A stretch of DNA of 42,365 nt, taken from positions 1 through 42,365 of the forward strand of contig JAURJB010000008.1 in assembly GCA_030832455.1 (NCBI GenBank), written 5' to 3'. Origin of the DNA: Acidimicrobiales bacterium. Lineage in GTDB: Bacteria > Actinomycetota > Acidimicrobiia > Acidimicrobiales > Ilumatobacteraceae. The position numbers and the translations under genes are program-made. Positions 15,741 to 23,285 of the stretch are shown here, piece by piece (position 1 is the stretch's first letter; the number at the start of each line of letters is the position of its first letter). The notes under the pieces were generated by a model. That model searched no databases, had not been told where the DNA came from, and saw only the letters and a program-made list of their open reading frames with translations.

Positions 15741-16168
15741 GATTCTGCGCGCGCCTTCAGTTCTTTAAGTGTGCTTAAGATTCGCATCTCGGCACGGCGC
15801 TTAACGAAACCTGGCAATGGGATGACGAGTTCAACTGCGAGATCATATGACACTCGAGTACCGGCACCATCTTCTTTAAGTGTGTATGCACCGCGAATTG
15901 AACGCATGATGTCACCATCAACAAGATGCCACGACAACACGTTGGGAGCTTTTGAGTAGTCGTACTCAAGCGTGTAATGCGTGCTTCGTCCTAAAGCTGA
16001 CGCCCGATACTCAACCGTGTGTGGTCGACCTTGATCATCGCGCTGCAACACGGTTGCTTCTTTAACATCTTTTGCCCACAACGGATATTTTTCGAAATCA
16101 CTTGCAACGTCAAAACACCGTTCGGCAGAAGCCGCTATGAAAACTGAGTCAGATCCAGAATCAACCAT
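15737..16168 (-). CDS. SRPBCC (START-like/polyketide cyclase) protein
   Basis: A 143-aa protein with the SRPBCC helix-grip fold: N-terminal strand DSVFIAASAERCFDVASDFEKYPLWAKDVKEA, a middle THYTLEYDY strand, and an amphipathic C-terminal helix ending ILSTLKELKARAES. The family makes a hydrophobic cavity for lipids or other ligands. The mycobacterial counterpart in the pimB region, Rv2185c, is of the same family, so a lipid-related role is plausible but unproven. The start at 16168 overlaps the upstream gene by 8 nt. Confidence 0.85.
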   Translation of the reverse strand: MVDSGSDSVFIAASAERCFDVASDFEKYPLWAKDVKEATVLQRDDQGRPHTVEYRASALGRSTHYTLEYDYSKAPNVLSWHLVDGDIMRSIRGAYTLKEDGAGTRVSYDLAVELVIPLPGFVKRRAEMRILSTLKELKARAES

Positions 16169-16643
16169 GAGGACTATCTTTGCCGATATCGGACTCGTCT
16201 GCGGAAACATTGGGCACATTCCTTGAAGCAAATACACCATGCTTGCTTGCCCACATGCCGTTTAGACCTAATCCAAGCAATGGAACGAGCACCCCAAAGG
16301 CCAACGTGCTGCCAGGCTTGCCGTCGGTTGAGCCGCGAACAATCGCCCCCGTCACACCAATAATGGTCTGCACAGCAAGAGCAGTATTCATCCTCAATGT
16401 GGTCGAACGGTCTGCAACCTTGTCGAGCAAAAGAAATAACCCAGCAACCGATATCTCCTCATAGCGACTGCGTTGCACACCCGAGAAGTAACCCATGATA
16501 AACGTTGCGACCCCAATCGCAAACAGCGCTAGATCGAATACAACCACCGCGACACGTAACTCGGGACTAAACACCGCCGCCGCAATCGCGGTGACGACAA
16601 CAAACAGTCCTGTTAACAACAGATTTATTCGCACAATGTTCAT
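16161..16643 (-). CDS. Four-TM membrane protein of unknown function
   Basis: A 160-aa protein with about four membrane segments (residues about 7-28, 31-52, 87-104 and 114-130) and a polar tail ending ADESDIGKDSPHG. The family is not recognised. Its ATG overlaps the pimB-like stop as ATGA and its end overlaps the SRPBCC gene by 8 nt, so it is translated within the same train. A link to phosphatidylinositol mannoside metabolism is inferred from position only. Confidence 0.75.
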   Translation of the reverse strand: MNIVRINLLLTGLFVVVTAIAAAVFSPELRVAVVVFDLALFAIGVATFIMGYFSGVQRSRYEEISVAGLFLLLDKVADRSTTLRMNTALAVQTIIGVTGAIVRGSTDGKPGSTLAFGVLVPLLGLGLNGMWASKHGVFASRNVPNVSADESDIGKDSPHG

Positions 16644-17773
16644 GAGTTCACCTGCAAGACATCTGCCAAATGCTGTGTAAGCACCTGATAATCAAACTGA
16701 CTCAATGCACGGCTGCGTGCGGCTACACCCATCTTCTGCAGTCGATCTGGATCTGCAAACAAAGAGTTGATTGCTTGTGCGACATGAGCAACATTGCTTG
16801 GCTGTTTAATGACAAGTCCTGTTTCTCCGTCGAGCACCGCTTCAGCAGCACCGCCACTATCGCCCGCGATCTGAGGCACACCACATGAAGCGGCTTCCGA
16901 GAACACAATGCCAAAGCCTTCCTGTTCCAAACCCGCCCAACGCGATCGACACAACATTGCTGACATGTCAGCACAGCCATACAGCAGAGGCAAGTCATCG
17001 TGAGCAACACGACCAAGCATGGTTACCGGTGCGCGAAGTTGGTCGATGAGTCTTTGCAACCGCTGACTGTCGCGCCCCGTTCCGCCAATTGCGACACGAA
17101 GCTGAGGACGACTTGGCGAAAGTGCAGCAGCAGCGCGAATGAGTGTGTCGAAACCCTTGCGAGGGACTAAGCGGCTCACGCCCACCACCAACTCATCATC
17201 GTGACCGAAACCAAACCGTGATCGCGCAGCATTTCTCTGTTCAACAGAAAGCGGAACAAATCGATCGGTGTCTACCCCAGGAGGAACAACAGTTATAGCG
17301 AGACCATCTCCTCCAGCACGTAGTGCTTCGGTTGCCGGATACCCACCTGCTGCGATGATGTGCTGTGCCCCACGCAAGACACGTGACAGCACTTGCTTCG
17401 AACCTGGAAGCCGACCAGGCACCGTGACTTCTGCACCATGCACCACCACCATGTACGGCAACTTGAGCGCAGGCCCAACGATGCCCAACGGCACCGCTGG
17501 ATCGAGAACAATAAAATCTGCACCGATCTCAGCCGCCATGTCATTGATTCGCTGCACCATCCACGGATGAGGCAATAACACGGGCTCTTTGGTGCGTCGA
17601 ATGAGAAACGGCTGAGCAGCATCAAAGGCTGCTGATTCTTTATGAGGCGATGTGAGTACCGCAAATGAATCCGGCGGCAGCCGACGCCACCACTCCCACA
17701 ACAAATTTTGTATTCCGCCAACTTTTGGCGGGAAATCGTTGGTGACAAGAAGATGTTTCATATGTTGCGTCAC
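16640..17773 (-). CDS. pimB: GT4 glycosyltransferase, PimB-like mannosyltransferase
   Basis: A 377-aa GT-B retaining glycosyltransferase. The N-terminus LLVTNDFPPKVGGIQNLLWE is typical of PimB-type enzymes; VVHGAEVTVPG is in the acceptor domain, VVGVSRLVPRKGFDTLI starts the donor domain, and the EX7E motif is EGFGIVFSEAASCGVP. PimB adds the second mannose from GDP-mannose to phosphatidylinositol monomannoside at the cytoplasmic membrane face. The SRPBCC and kinase neighbours support the assignment, though other mannosyl acceptors are possible. Start GTG 17773 or ATG 17761; the gene begins 9 nt after queG. Confidence 0.82.
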   Translation of the reverse strand: MTQHMKHLLVTNDFPPKVGGIQNLLWEWWRRLPPDSFAVLTSPHKESAAFDAAQPFLIRRTKEPVLLPHPWMVQRINDMAAEIGADFIVLDPAVPLGIVGPALKLPYMVVVHGAEVTVPGRLPGSKQVLSRVLRGAQHIIAAGGYPATEALRAGGDGLAITVVPPGVDTDRFVPLSVEQRNAARSRFGFGHDDELVVGVSRLVPRKGFDTLIRAAAALSPSRPQLRVAIGGTGRDSQRLQRLIDQLRAPVTMLGRVAHDDLPLLYGCADMSAMLCRSRWAGLEQEGFGIVFSEAASCGVPQIAGDSGGAAEAVLDGETGLVIKQPSNVAHVAQAINSLFADPDRLQKMGVAARSRALSQFDYQVLTQHLADVLQVNS

Positions 17774-17782
17774 CCAATACTG

Positions 17783-18919
17783 TCAGATGCCCTCACTCAT
17801 TCGCACTTCGGGTAAATGTGCAAGTTCGGCCTGCACGATTGGTGACTCATCAGCAACAGGTATGAGATCGTGATGCCCGAGTCGGGCTGCGCTCCAGATT
17901 GCGTGAGCGCGCAACATTGGATCATCATCTCTGCAATACGAACCCAGCACATCGCGCACTGCTTGATCGGATACCGAAGCAATGTTGCCAAGGATGATGA
18001 GCAGATTCCTTCTCACCCACACAGGATTTCGATCTGCCACATACCACTGCCCAACTTGCGCCATTAACTCATTATCAGTCAATTGCAACATTGTTAAGAC
18101 CGGTACCGAGGTACGAACTGCGGCAAGAGGTTTTTTGATACTCAACCGGATTGTCGGTGGACACGACTGCTGACAATCGTCACAACCATAAATGCGATCA
18201 CCCAGTGCCTCGCGAAACTGATGTTCAAATACACCAGGTTTCTGAATCAACCATGCAAGACATGTGCGAGCATCAATAACTCCAGGCGCAACAATTGCAC
18301 CCGTTGGACACGAGTCAAGACATCGCTTGCATGCACCACAACCATCATTGAGTGGCGCTGGTGCAACATCAAGAACAGCGTCTGAAACAACGCTTCCCAA
18401 AACAAAATAACTTCCTGCACCTGGCAACAACAAGTTGGCATTTTTCCCGTACCAACCGAGGCCTGCAAGATAAGCCGCTTCTCGATCAACAAGAGCATTG
18501 CTATCGACGACAACCTCTGCGCGAAAACCATCTGTACGCAACTGGTCTCGCACCACGTTCAGCGATGATCGCAGTTGATCATAAAAATCGCTCCATGCAT
18601 AACGAGCAATACGTGCCTCGAGATAGTTGTGCTGTTCAGTGCGCTCAGTTGCATACGACAATGCGCCAACAACAATTGATTGTGCACCTGCAAGCGTTGA
18701 CTGTGGATCAGTTGAGCGATCGGGGTTGCGATACGTGAATTGCATGGTGTCGTGCAATCCACGCTGCTTACGTTCATGCAATTCGTGACGCGTTCGCGCA
18801 AAGATGTGAGCAGGCGCTACGCCAATGCGATCGATGCCCTGTGCCAACCCGAGCGCGAGTAGGCGCTCGGTATAGGCGGAGTTCTCGGATGAACGATTGG
18901 GTGGATCAGCTAACGGCAC
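17783..18919 (-). CDS. queG: Epoxyqueuosine reductase
   Basis: About 378 aa. N-terminal cobalamin domain with RLLALGLAQGIDRIGVAPA, then VVVDSNALVDREAAYLAGLG and GWYGKNANLL near the active site. Two ferredoxin-type motifs follow, CGACKRCLDSCPTGAI and GCDDCQQSCPP, then a HEAT-like C-terminus VWVRRNLLIILGNIA. QueG reduces epoxyqueuosine to queuosine in tRNA using B12 and two 4Fe-4S clusters. No other queuosine gene is in the window. The start is unclear: GTG 18919 overlaps the small Cys-rich gene by 14 nt; ATG 18949 and 19018 are also in frame. Neither has a good ribosome-binding site. Confidence 0.9.
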   Translation of the reverse strand: MPLADPPNRSSENSAYTERLLALGLAQGIDRIGVAPAHIFARTRHELHERKQRGLHDTMQFTYRNPDRSTDPQSTLAGAQSIVVGALSYATERTEQHNYLEARIARYAWSDFYDQLRSSLNVVRDQLRTDGFRAEVVVDSNALVDREAAYLAGLGWYGKNANLLLPGAGSYFVLGSVVSDAVLDVAPAPLNDGCGACKRCLDSCPTGAIVAPGVIDARTCLAWLIQKPGVFEHQFREALGDRIYGCDDCQQSCPPTIRLSIKKPLAAVRTSVPVLTMLQLTDNELMAQVGQWYVADRNPVWVRRNLLIILGNIASVSDQAVRDVLGSYCRDDDPMLRAHAIWSAARLGHHDLIPVADESPIVQAELAHLPEVRMSEGI

Positions 18920-19124
18920 GATGCCGAAGCGTAGGCACCATTCCGGCATTTGCGAGCAGTCGGACAGCCCGCTGTTCTTCAAGGTTGAAAACCACCGCAG
19001 TTTCGGCGGTATCTCCACACATAAATGACACCAAACAATCGGAACATGCGTCGGTTTCGCGCATGACGCAGGTGTCGCAGCTGATGACGAGTACGGATGA
19101 TGACGGTGTTGATGGTGCTTGCAT
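18906..19124 (-). CDS. Small cysteine-rich protein, unknown
   Basis: A 72-aa protein with a spaced cysteine cluster C-x2-C-x7-C-x2-C-x5-C at residues 16-36 (CDTCVMRETDACSDCLVSF then MC), followed by a helical segment LEEQRAVRLLANAGMVP and a short TLRH tail. The pattern suggests bound zinc or an Fe-S cluster. I recall similar small proteins in Actinobacteria but no function. An AGGAG lies 5 nt before the ATG, better than any other start nearby, and the gene overlaps the 5' end of queG, so it is a real, translated member of the train. Confidence 0.7.
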   Translation of the reverse strand: MQAPSTPSSSVLVISCDTCVMRETDACSDCLVSFMCGDTAETAVVFNLEEQRAVRLLANAGMVPTLRHRAVS

Positions 19125-19226
19125 GATTACTCCTGTGATTCGGTCAGTAGGCATTGATTTCGGTTATTGAGTTCATGTGTGCGCCAATTGCGTACTCCGG
19201 AATCTTGCCTTCTGGGTGTCACAGAG

Positions 19227-20063
19227 TTATAGGAACACCGCCCCATCACGATCGATATCCAACACATGTGTGATGCCTGTTGACGGCAATGCCTTAGCGA
19301 TGGTTGCTGCATCGCCTTTGGCACACAGCACACCAACGGTTGGTCCAGAACCCGACAACCAAGCACACCAAGCTTTTGTGGCTAAAGCTGCTGTGAACGC
19401 TTCAAGAGAATTCGGGGCTGCAGTAAATCGAATGTCTTGGTGCATGCGATCTTTAGTCGCCTCTCGTAACACCGCAATATCGCCTGCAGCAAATGCAGCC
19501 ATCAGCAATGCGGTATGGCCGATGTTGAACACGACGTCTGAAAGTGCAATAGCAGCAGGAATAGCAGTGCGAGATTTTTCAGTACTGGTTTGAAAATCTG
19601 GCACCCATGCAATAAAGGCAGGATCAAAACCGAGTGGCAGTCGCACCACTTCGCCTCCCGAACTTGCAGTTACACCTCCAACCAATGAGGCCCCAACATT
19701 GTCTGGATGACCTTCAAGTTCAGTTGCCAAACGCAGGAGTTCTTTGCGATCACGAATCAATGAATCCGATCCATTGCGTTGAGCATGGGCGAGCACAACG
19801 CCTGCAACCCGCGCTGCCCCACTGAAGCCCAAACCTCGACCCATTGGAATTGACGATCGCACCCACACATCACCCGTACCACCAACATGACGGAAAGCCA
19901 CGAAGGCAGGATGACTGGCTTCAACTACCTTTGCCCGTTCGGGAAGTGGACTGCCATCAACCGTGCCCATTTCGAGATACAACGAGAGCGCCATACCCAA
20001 GGTGTCAAAACCAGGACCGAGATTTGCCGAACTTGCAGGCACTCGCACAGACAACGAACTCAT
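19227..20063 (-). CDS. thrB: Homoserine kinase
   Basis: A 278-aa GHMP-family kinase. The N-terminus VRVPASSANLGPGFDTLGMAL is diagnostic of ThrB, the ATP loop is PMGRGLGFSGAARVAG (usually GLGSSA; Phe and Ser-Gly vary here), and the C-terminal GHMP motif is AWLSGSGPTVGVLC. It phosphorylates homoserine in the threonine branch, competing with MetX for the same substrate. It starts 6 nt after trpD and is in the same train; thrC and hom are not in the window. A 102-nt gap with no gene follows before the small Cys-rich gene. Confidence 0.93.
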   Translation of the reverse strand: MSSLSVRVPASSANLGPGFDTLGMALSLYLEMGTVDGSPLPERAKVVEASHPAFVAFRHVGGTGDVWVRSSIPMGRGLGFSGAARVAGVVLAHAQRNGSDSLIRDRKELLRLATELEGHPDNVGASLVGGVTASSGGEVVRLPLGFDPAFIAWVPDFQTSTEKSRTAIPAAIALSDVVFNIGHTALLMAAFAAGDIAVLREATKDRMHQDIRFTAAPNSLEAFTAALATKAWCAWLSGSGPTVGVLCAKGDAATIAKALPSTGITHVLDIDRDGAVFL

Positions 20064-20069
20064 AACGAC

Positions 20070-21122
20070 CTATCGTGCCACAGCGTTGCTAAAAACTTTT
20101 AATGCTTCGACAACGCGGAGTGCCGAGCCATTGTCAATTGACTTCTGCGCTTGCGCAACAGCATCCACCATGTCACGGGCAACTCCTGCAACCACTAAAC
20201 CCGCCGCAGCATTTAATACCACGATGTCACGAACCGGTCCAGCCTCTCCATTGAAACAATCCACTACAACTTGTGCATTATGTGCAGGATCACCGCCACG
20301 CACACGCGTGACGTCGGCAATCTGCAATCCATAATCGACAGCATTAATCGAAAATGTTCGCACCGATCCTGCGGAGACTTCAACAACAGAGCATGGTCCG
20401 CTGAGCGACAACTCATCCAACCCACCATGCCCATGCACCACCCATGCCCGTTTAACACCTCGAGATGCAATTGCTTGCGCCATACGTTCGGCAAACCGAG
20501 GATCGCCAACTCCAACAACCTTGAATGCAACGTCGGCAGGGTTGGCCATTGGTCCAAGCAAATTAAAGATTGTGGGAATTCCGAGTTCTTTACGCGTTGG
20601 TCCTGCGTGGCGAAACGCTGGGTGAAAGTTGGGAGCAAAACAAAACCCCATGCCAGCTTGTTCAACACACTGGGCAACTTCTGTTGGGCCAAGATCAATT
20701 CGCACACCAAGTGCTTCGAGAACATCTGCCGTTCCGCATTGCGATGACGCAGCACGATTGCCGTGCTTGCACACTGGGACACCAGCACCAGCGACAACAA
20801 AAGAAGCCATTGTCGAAATATTGACTGAGTGCGATTTGTCGCCACCTGTACCAACGATGTCAATTGCACGAGCCGAAACCGAAGGACTGAGATCAACACG
20901 CGCCGATGCACTGCGCACCTCGGCCAACATGCCTTCCAACTCGTGCGCACTTTCACCTTTAGATCGCAGGCCCATCACCAATGCGGCAATCTGTGCAGAT
21001 GATGCATCACCCTGCAACACTGTGCGCATCGCCAACTGCGCCTCGAGTAACGACAAATCGGTGCCAGCTGCAAGCTTGCCGAGAATTGTTGCCCAACCGC
21101 CAACTTCGTCAATAGCGCTCAT
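20070..21122 (-). CDS. trpD: Anthranilate phosphoribosyltransferase
   Basis: A 350-aa TrpD. It has the PRPP loop DIVGTGGDKSHSVNIST (about residues 88-104), KHGNRAASSQCGTADVLEALG (SSxxGTADVLE is typical), the FAPNFHPAFRH active-site stretch and TIFNLLGPMANP. It joins anthranilate to PRPP in tryptophan synthesis. It is separated from other trp genes, placed between whiB (12-nt gap) and thrB (6-nt gap), as is common where trpD is unlinked in Actinobacteria. Confidence 0.95.
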   Translation of the reverse strand: MSAIDEVGGWATILGKLAAGTDLSLLEAQLAMRTVLQGDASSAQIAALVMGLRSKGESAHELEGMLAEVRSASARVDLSPSVSARAIDIVGTGGDKSHSVNISTMASFVVAGAGVPVCKHGNRAASSQCGTADVLEALGVRIDLGPTEVAQCVEQAGMGFCFAPNFHPAFRHAGPTRKELGIPTIFNLLGPMANPADVAFKVVGVGDPRFAERMAQAIASRGVKRAWVVHGHGGLDELSLSGPCSVVEVSAGSVRTFSINAVDYGLQIADVTRVRGGDPAHNAQVVVDCFNGEAGPVRDIVVLNAAAGLVVAGVARDMVDAVAQAQKSIDNGSALRVVEALKVFSNAVAR

Positions 21123-21134
21123 CGCGCCACCACG

Positions 21135-21374
21135 TTAGGCAGTGTGGCGGCGTTGGCGAAGCATTTTTCGACGATCGCGCGCTGTTGCTCCACCCCATAC
21201 GCCCTGTTGTTCTCGCGTATCAAGTGCATAATTCAAACACGCTATGCGCACAGCACAGTGCTCGCACACCGATAAAGCAAAATCGGCGTGGTCTTCATTT
21301 TCGGGATAGAAGATCTCTGCATCCAGCCCTTGACAGGCACCACTACTGCGCCACGTCACATCCGTTATCGCCAT
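21135..21374 (-). CDS. WhiB-family transcriptional regulator
   Basis: A 79-aa Wbl protein. The four Fe-S cysteines are C14, C37, C40 and C46 (C..CEHCAVRIAC), followed by the GVWGG turn at about 58-62 and a basic tail RDRRKMLRQRR that contacts DNA. Wbl proteins bind the primary sigma factor through a 4Fe-4S cluster and occur only in Actinobacteria and their phages. ATG 21374 has a strong AAAGGGGG site; the frame is open further upstream but without one. It begins the train that continues into trpD. The subclass cannot be told by eye. Confidence 0.93.
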   Translation of the reverse strand: MAITDVTWRSSGACQGLDAEIFYPENEDHADFALSVCEHCAVRIACLNYALDTREQQGVWGGATARDRRKMLRQRRHTA

Positions 21375-21473
21375 GCACGGCCCCCTTTGCCAAATGCTGA
21401 CTACTACCCCGTGAGTGACATTAGAACGATGGCAGGGGCCCACGCCAATTCGGACGACCAGCCCTATACAGGC

Positions 21474-22781
21474 CTAGTTCTCTTCGATAAAGCCGTATGC
21501 CCGAGCCATCACCTGCAAAGGATGAATCGGTTGATTACCGGTTTGCTCACAGATCGCGGTGTTCGCCAAATGACAATCGCCTGCGACGATGTCGCCATCT
21601 GCTCCGTTGATCTCCGTTGCCAACTTCTCGGCAATCTGTAGAGACACATGAGCGTTTTCGGCTCGCAACCCCCACAAGCCATCAATGCCCGAACATTGCT
21701 GCACTGCCTTCACTTTTGCACCGGTCAACTTCATCAGGTCACGGCTCCTTAACCCAATGTCTTGTGCTCGAAGATGACATGGCGAATGGTAGGTAATCGA
21801 GTCACGGATCACGCCGGTGAACTCGAGATCTAGCGAATTGCCATCTCGATTATGCAGGTTCATCAAATATTCAGCTGCGTCATACGTGTGCCGTGATACC
21901 AACTCTGCATCAGGACCACCGACATAGTCGACATAGTCTTTTTTCAAGATGTAACTACATGTGGGTTGTGGCACAACGATGTCTTTACCTGCGCGAATAT
22001 CTTGCGCCAGTTTGGAAGCATTCTTTGCTGCAACTTTGGTGAAGCCATCGATATCGCCAGAATGAAGATACGGAGCGCCACAACAAGTTGTCGTACTAGC
22101 GAGTGAACACGTAACACCGTTGTGCTCATAGACCTTGACTAAGTCGTGCCCAATACTTGGATGCTGATATTCCACAACACAGGTAGGAAAGACCACAACA
22201 TCACCTTGTGATTTCATTACTCGAATCTTTGGACGCTTTTCGAACCACGTTGTGAAACGTTGCCTTGCGAATGGATGCAACATTCGTACGCTCGAGATAC
22301 CTGAAGTCTTTTCGACCACTTTGCGAATCAACGAACCAGGCTTTGACCCCATGATCACGTTGGCAACAACAGCCGATCTGGTTGCTGCCTTTCCGACAGC
22401 GTCTGTACGACCAAGCACTGCAGTGGTCATCTTGTTACGAATAGAAATGTGGCCGTTGGTATACCTCATCGCATCGGCTCGCAACATGAGACGCGGGAAG
22501 TCGAGTGCCCACTCATGCAACTCTGGCGTGTACGGACATGTCACATAACAGATCTTGCATTGGAAACATCCATCAACAACGTGATCTTGTTGCGCTGGTG
22601 TCATTTTCCCCGAATCGCGATCGTCATGCATATCTACGTACGAAAACAGCGTGGGAAACGATGGACATAAATCGACACACATGCGACAGCCTTGACACAG
22701 GTCGTACACGCGCTCGAGCTCTTTGCGGGTATCTGCCTCGTCCAGATAAAGCGGGTGATGCGGGTCGTAAATCGTGGTCAT
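21474..22781 (-). CDS. GlpC/HdrD-like Fe-S oxidoreductase
   Basis: A 435-aa protein with two N-terminal 4Fe-4S motifs, CQGCRMCVDLCP (about 29-40) and CFQCKICYVTCPY (about 72-84), then two CCG-type domains. The first has CCGAPYLHSG; the second has SPCHLRAQDIG and a degenerate CSG in place of CCG. The family passes electrons between cofactors and quinone or thiol partners. It starts 13 nt after rubrerythrin, so it may serve as its electron donor; similar pairs occur in other bacteria. The nearby divergent glpD makes a GlpC-like role in glycerol phosphate oxidation a second possibility. Confidence 0.85.
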   Translation of the reverse strand: MTTIYDPHHPLYLDEADTRKELERVYDLCQGCRMCVDLCPSFPTLFSYVDMHDDRDSGKMTPAQQDHVVDGCFQCKICYVTCPYTPELHEWALDFPRLMLRADAMRYTNGHISIRNKMTTAVLGRTDAVGKAATRSAVVANVIMGSKPGSLIRKVVEKTSGISSVRMLHPFARQRFTTWFEKRPKIRVMKSQGDVVVFPTCVVEYQHPSIGHDLVKVYEHNGVTCSLASTTTCCGAPYLHSGDIDGFTKVAAKNASKLAQDIRAGKDIVVPQPTCSYILKKDYVDYVGGPDAELVSRHTYDAAEYLMNLHNRDGNSLDLEFTGVIRDSITYHSPCHLRAQDIGLRSRDLMKLTGAKVKAVQQCSGIDGLWGLRAENAHVSLQIAEKLATEINGADGDIVAGDCHLANTAICEQTGNQPIHPLQVMARAYGFIEEN

Positions 22782-22794
22782 GTGTTGCGCAATT

Positions 22795-23214
22795 TCAGGA
22801 AATGCTCTTCAACGCATCCGCGAGTCTGAGTGCATGGCTTTTTTCAGCCCGAGCAAGAGATTCGAACCAATCTGCGATTTCTGAAAAGCCTTCATCGCGA
22901 GCAGTTTTTGCGAATATCGGGTACTTCTCCGAGTATTCATATGTTTCGCTAAGAATCGACGACTTCACATTGTCTTCTGTGTCACCAATTGGCTCATCCG
23001 ATGCTGGATCACCGATTTCTGCAAGATACTCAAGAATTCCGAAAGCATGGCCGGTTTCGCTAACCGCAATGCTCCGAAACAATGCGGCGATCTCTGGAAA
23101 TCCGTCGACATCTGCTTTCTGAGCAAACCACAAGTAACGACTATTGGCTTGGCTTTCTCCAGCAAATGCATCTTTGAGGTTTTCATGCGTTTTCGAACCA
23201 GCCAGGCCTGCCAC
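22795..23214 (-). CDS. Rubrerythrin-type diiron protein without rubredoxin domain
   Basis: A 139-aa ferritin-like protein: THENLKDAFAGESQANSRYL, SETGHAFGILEYLAEIGDP, and a second half with ETYEYSEKYPIFAKTARDEG and RAEKSHALRLADAL. The two ExxH-type motifs give a diiron site. It ends after the four-helix bundle with no CxxC rubredoxin domain, so electrons must come from elsewhere, possibly the Fe-S protein downstream. A GTG start follows AAAGGAG. It probably reduces hydrogen peroxide. The gene is divergent from glpD across 71 nt. Confidence 0.9.
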   Translation of the reverse strand: MAGLAGSKTHENLKDAFAGESQANSRYLWFAQKADVDGFPEIAALFRSIAVSETGHAFGILEYLAEIGDPASDEPIGDTEDNVKSSILSETYEYSEKYPIFAKTARDEGFSEIADWFESLARAEKSHALRLADALKSIS

Positions 23215-23273
23215 GAATTACTCCTTTGTTGAAAATTCACTGCTCCGCCAACCTACTAAATGAGTTGAGCGTT

Positions 23274-23279
23274 TAGGAT
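23274..23279 (+). promoter_or_regulatory. -10 hexamer of glpD
   Basis: TAGGAT ends 6 nt before the GTG at 23286; predicted leaderless. Confidence 0.5.
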
Positions 23280-23285
23280 TGGAAT

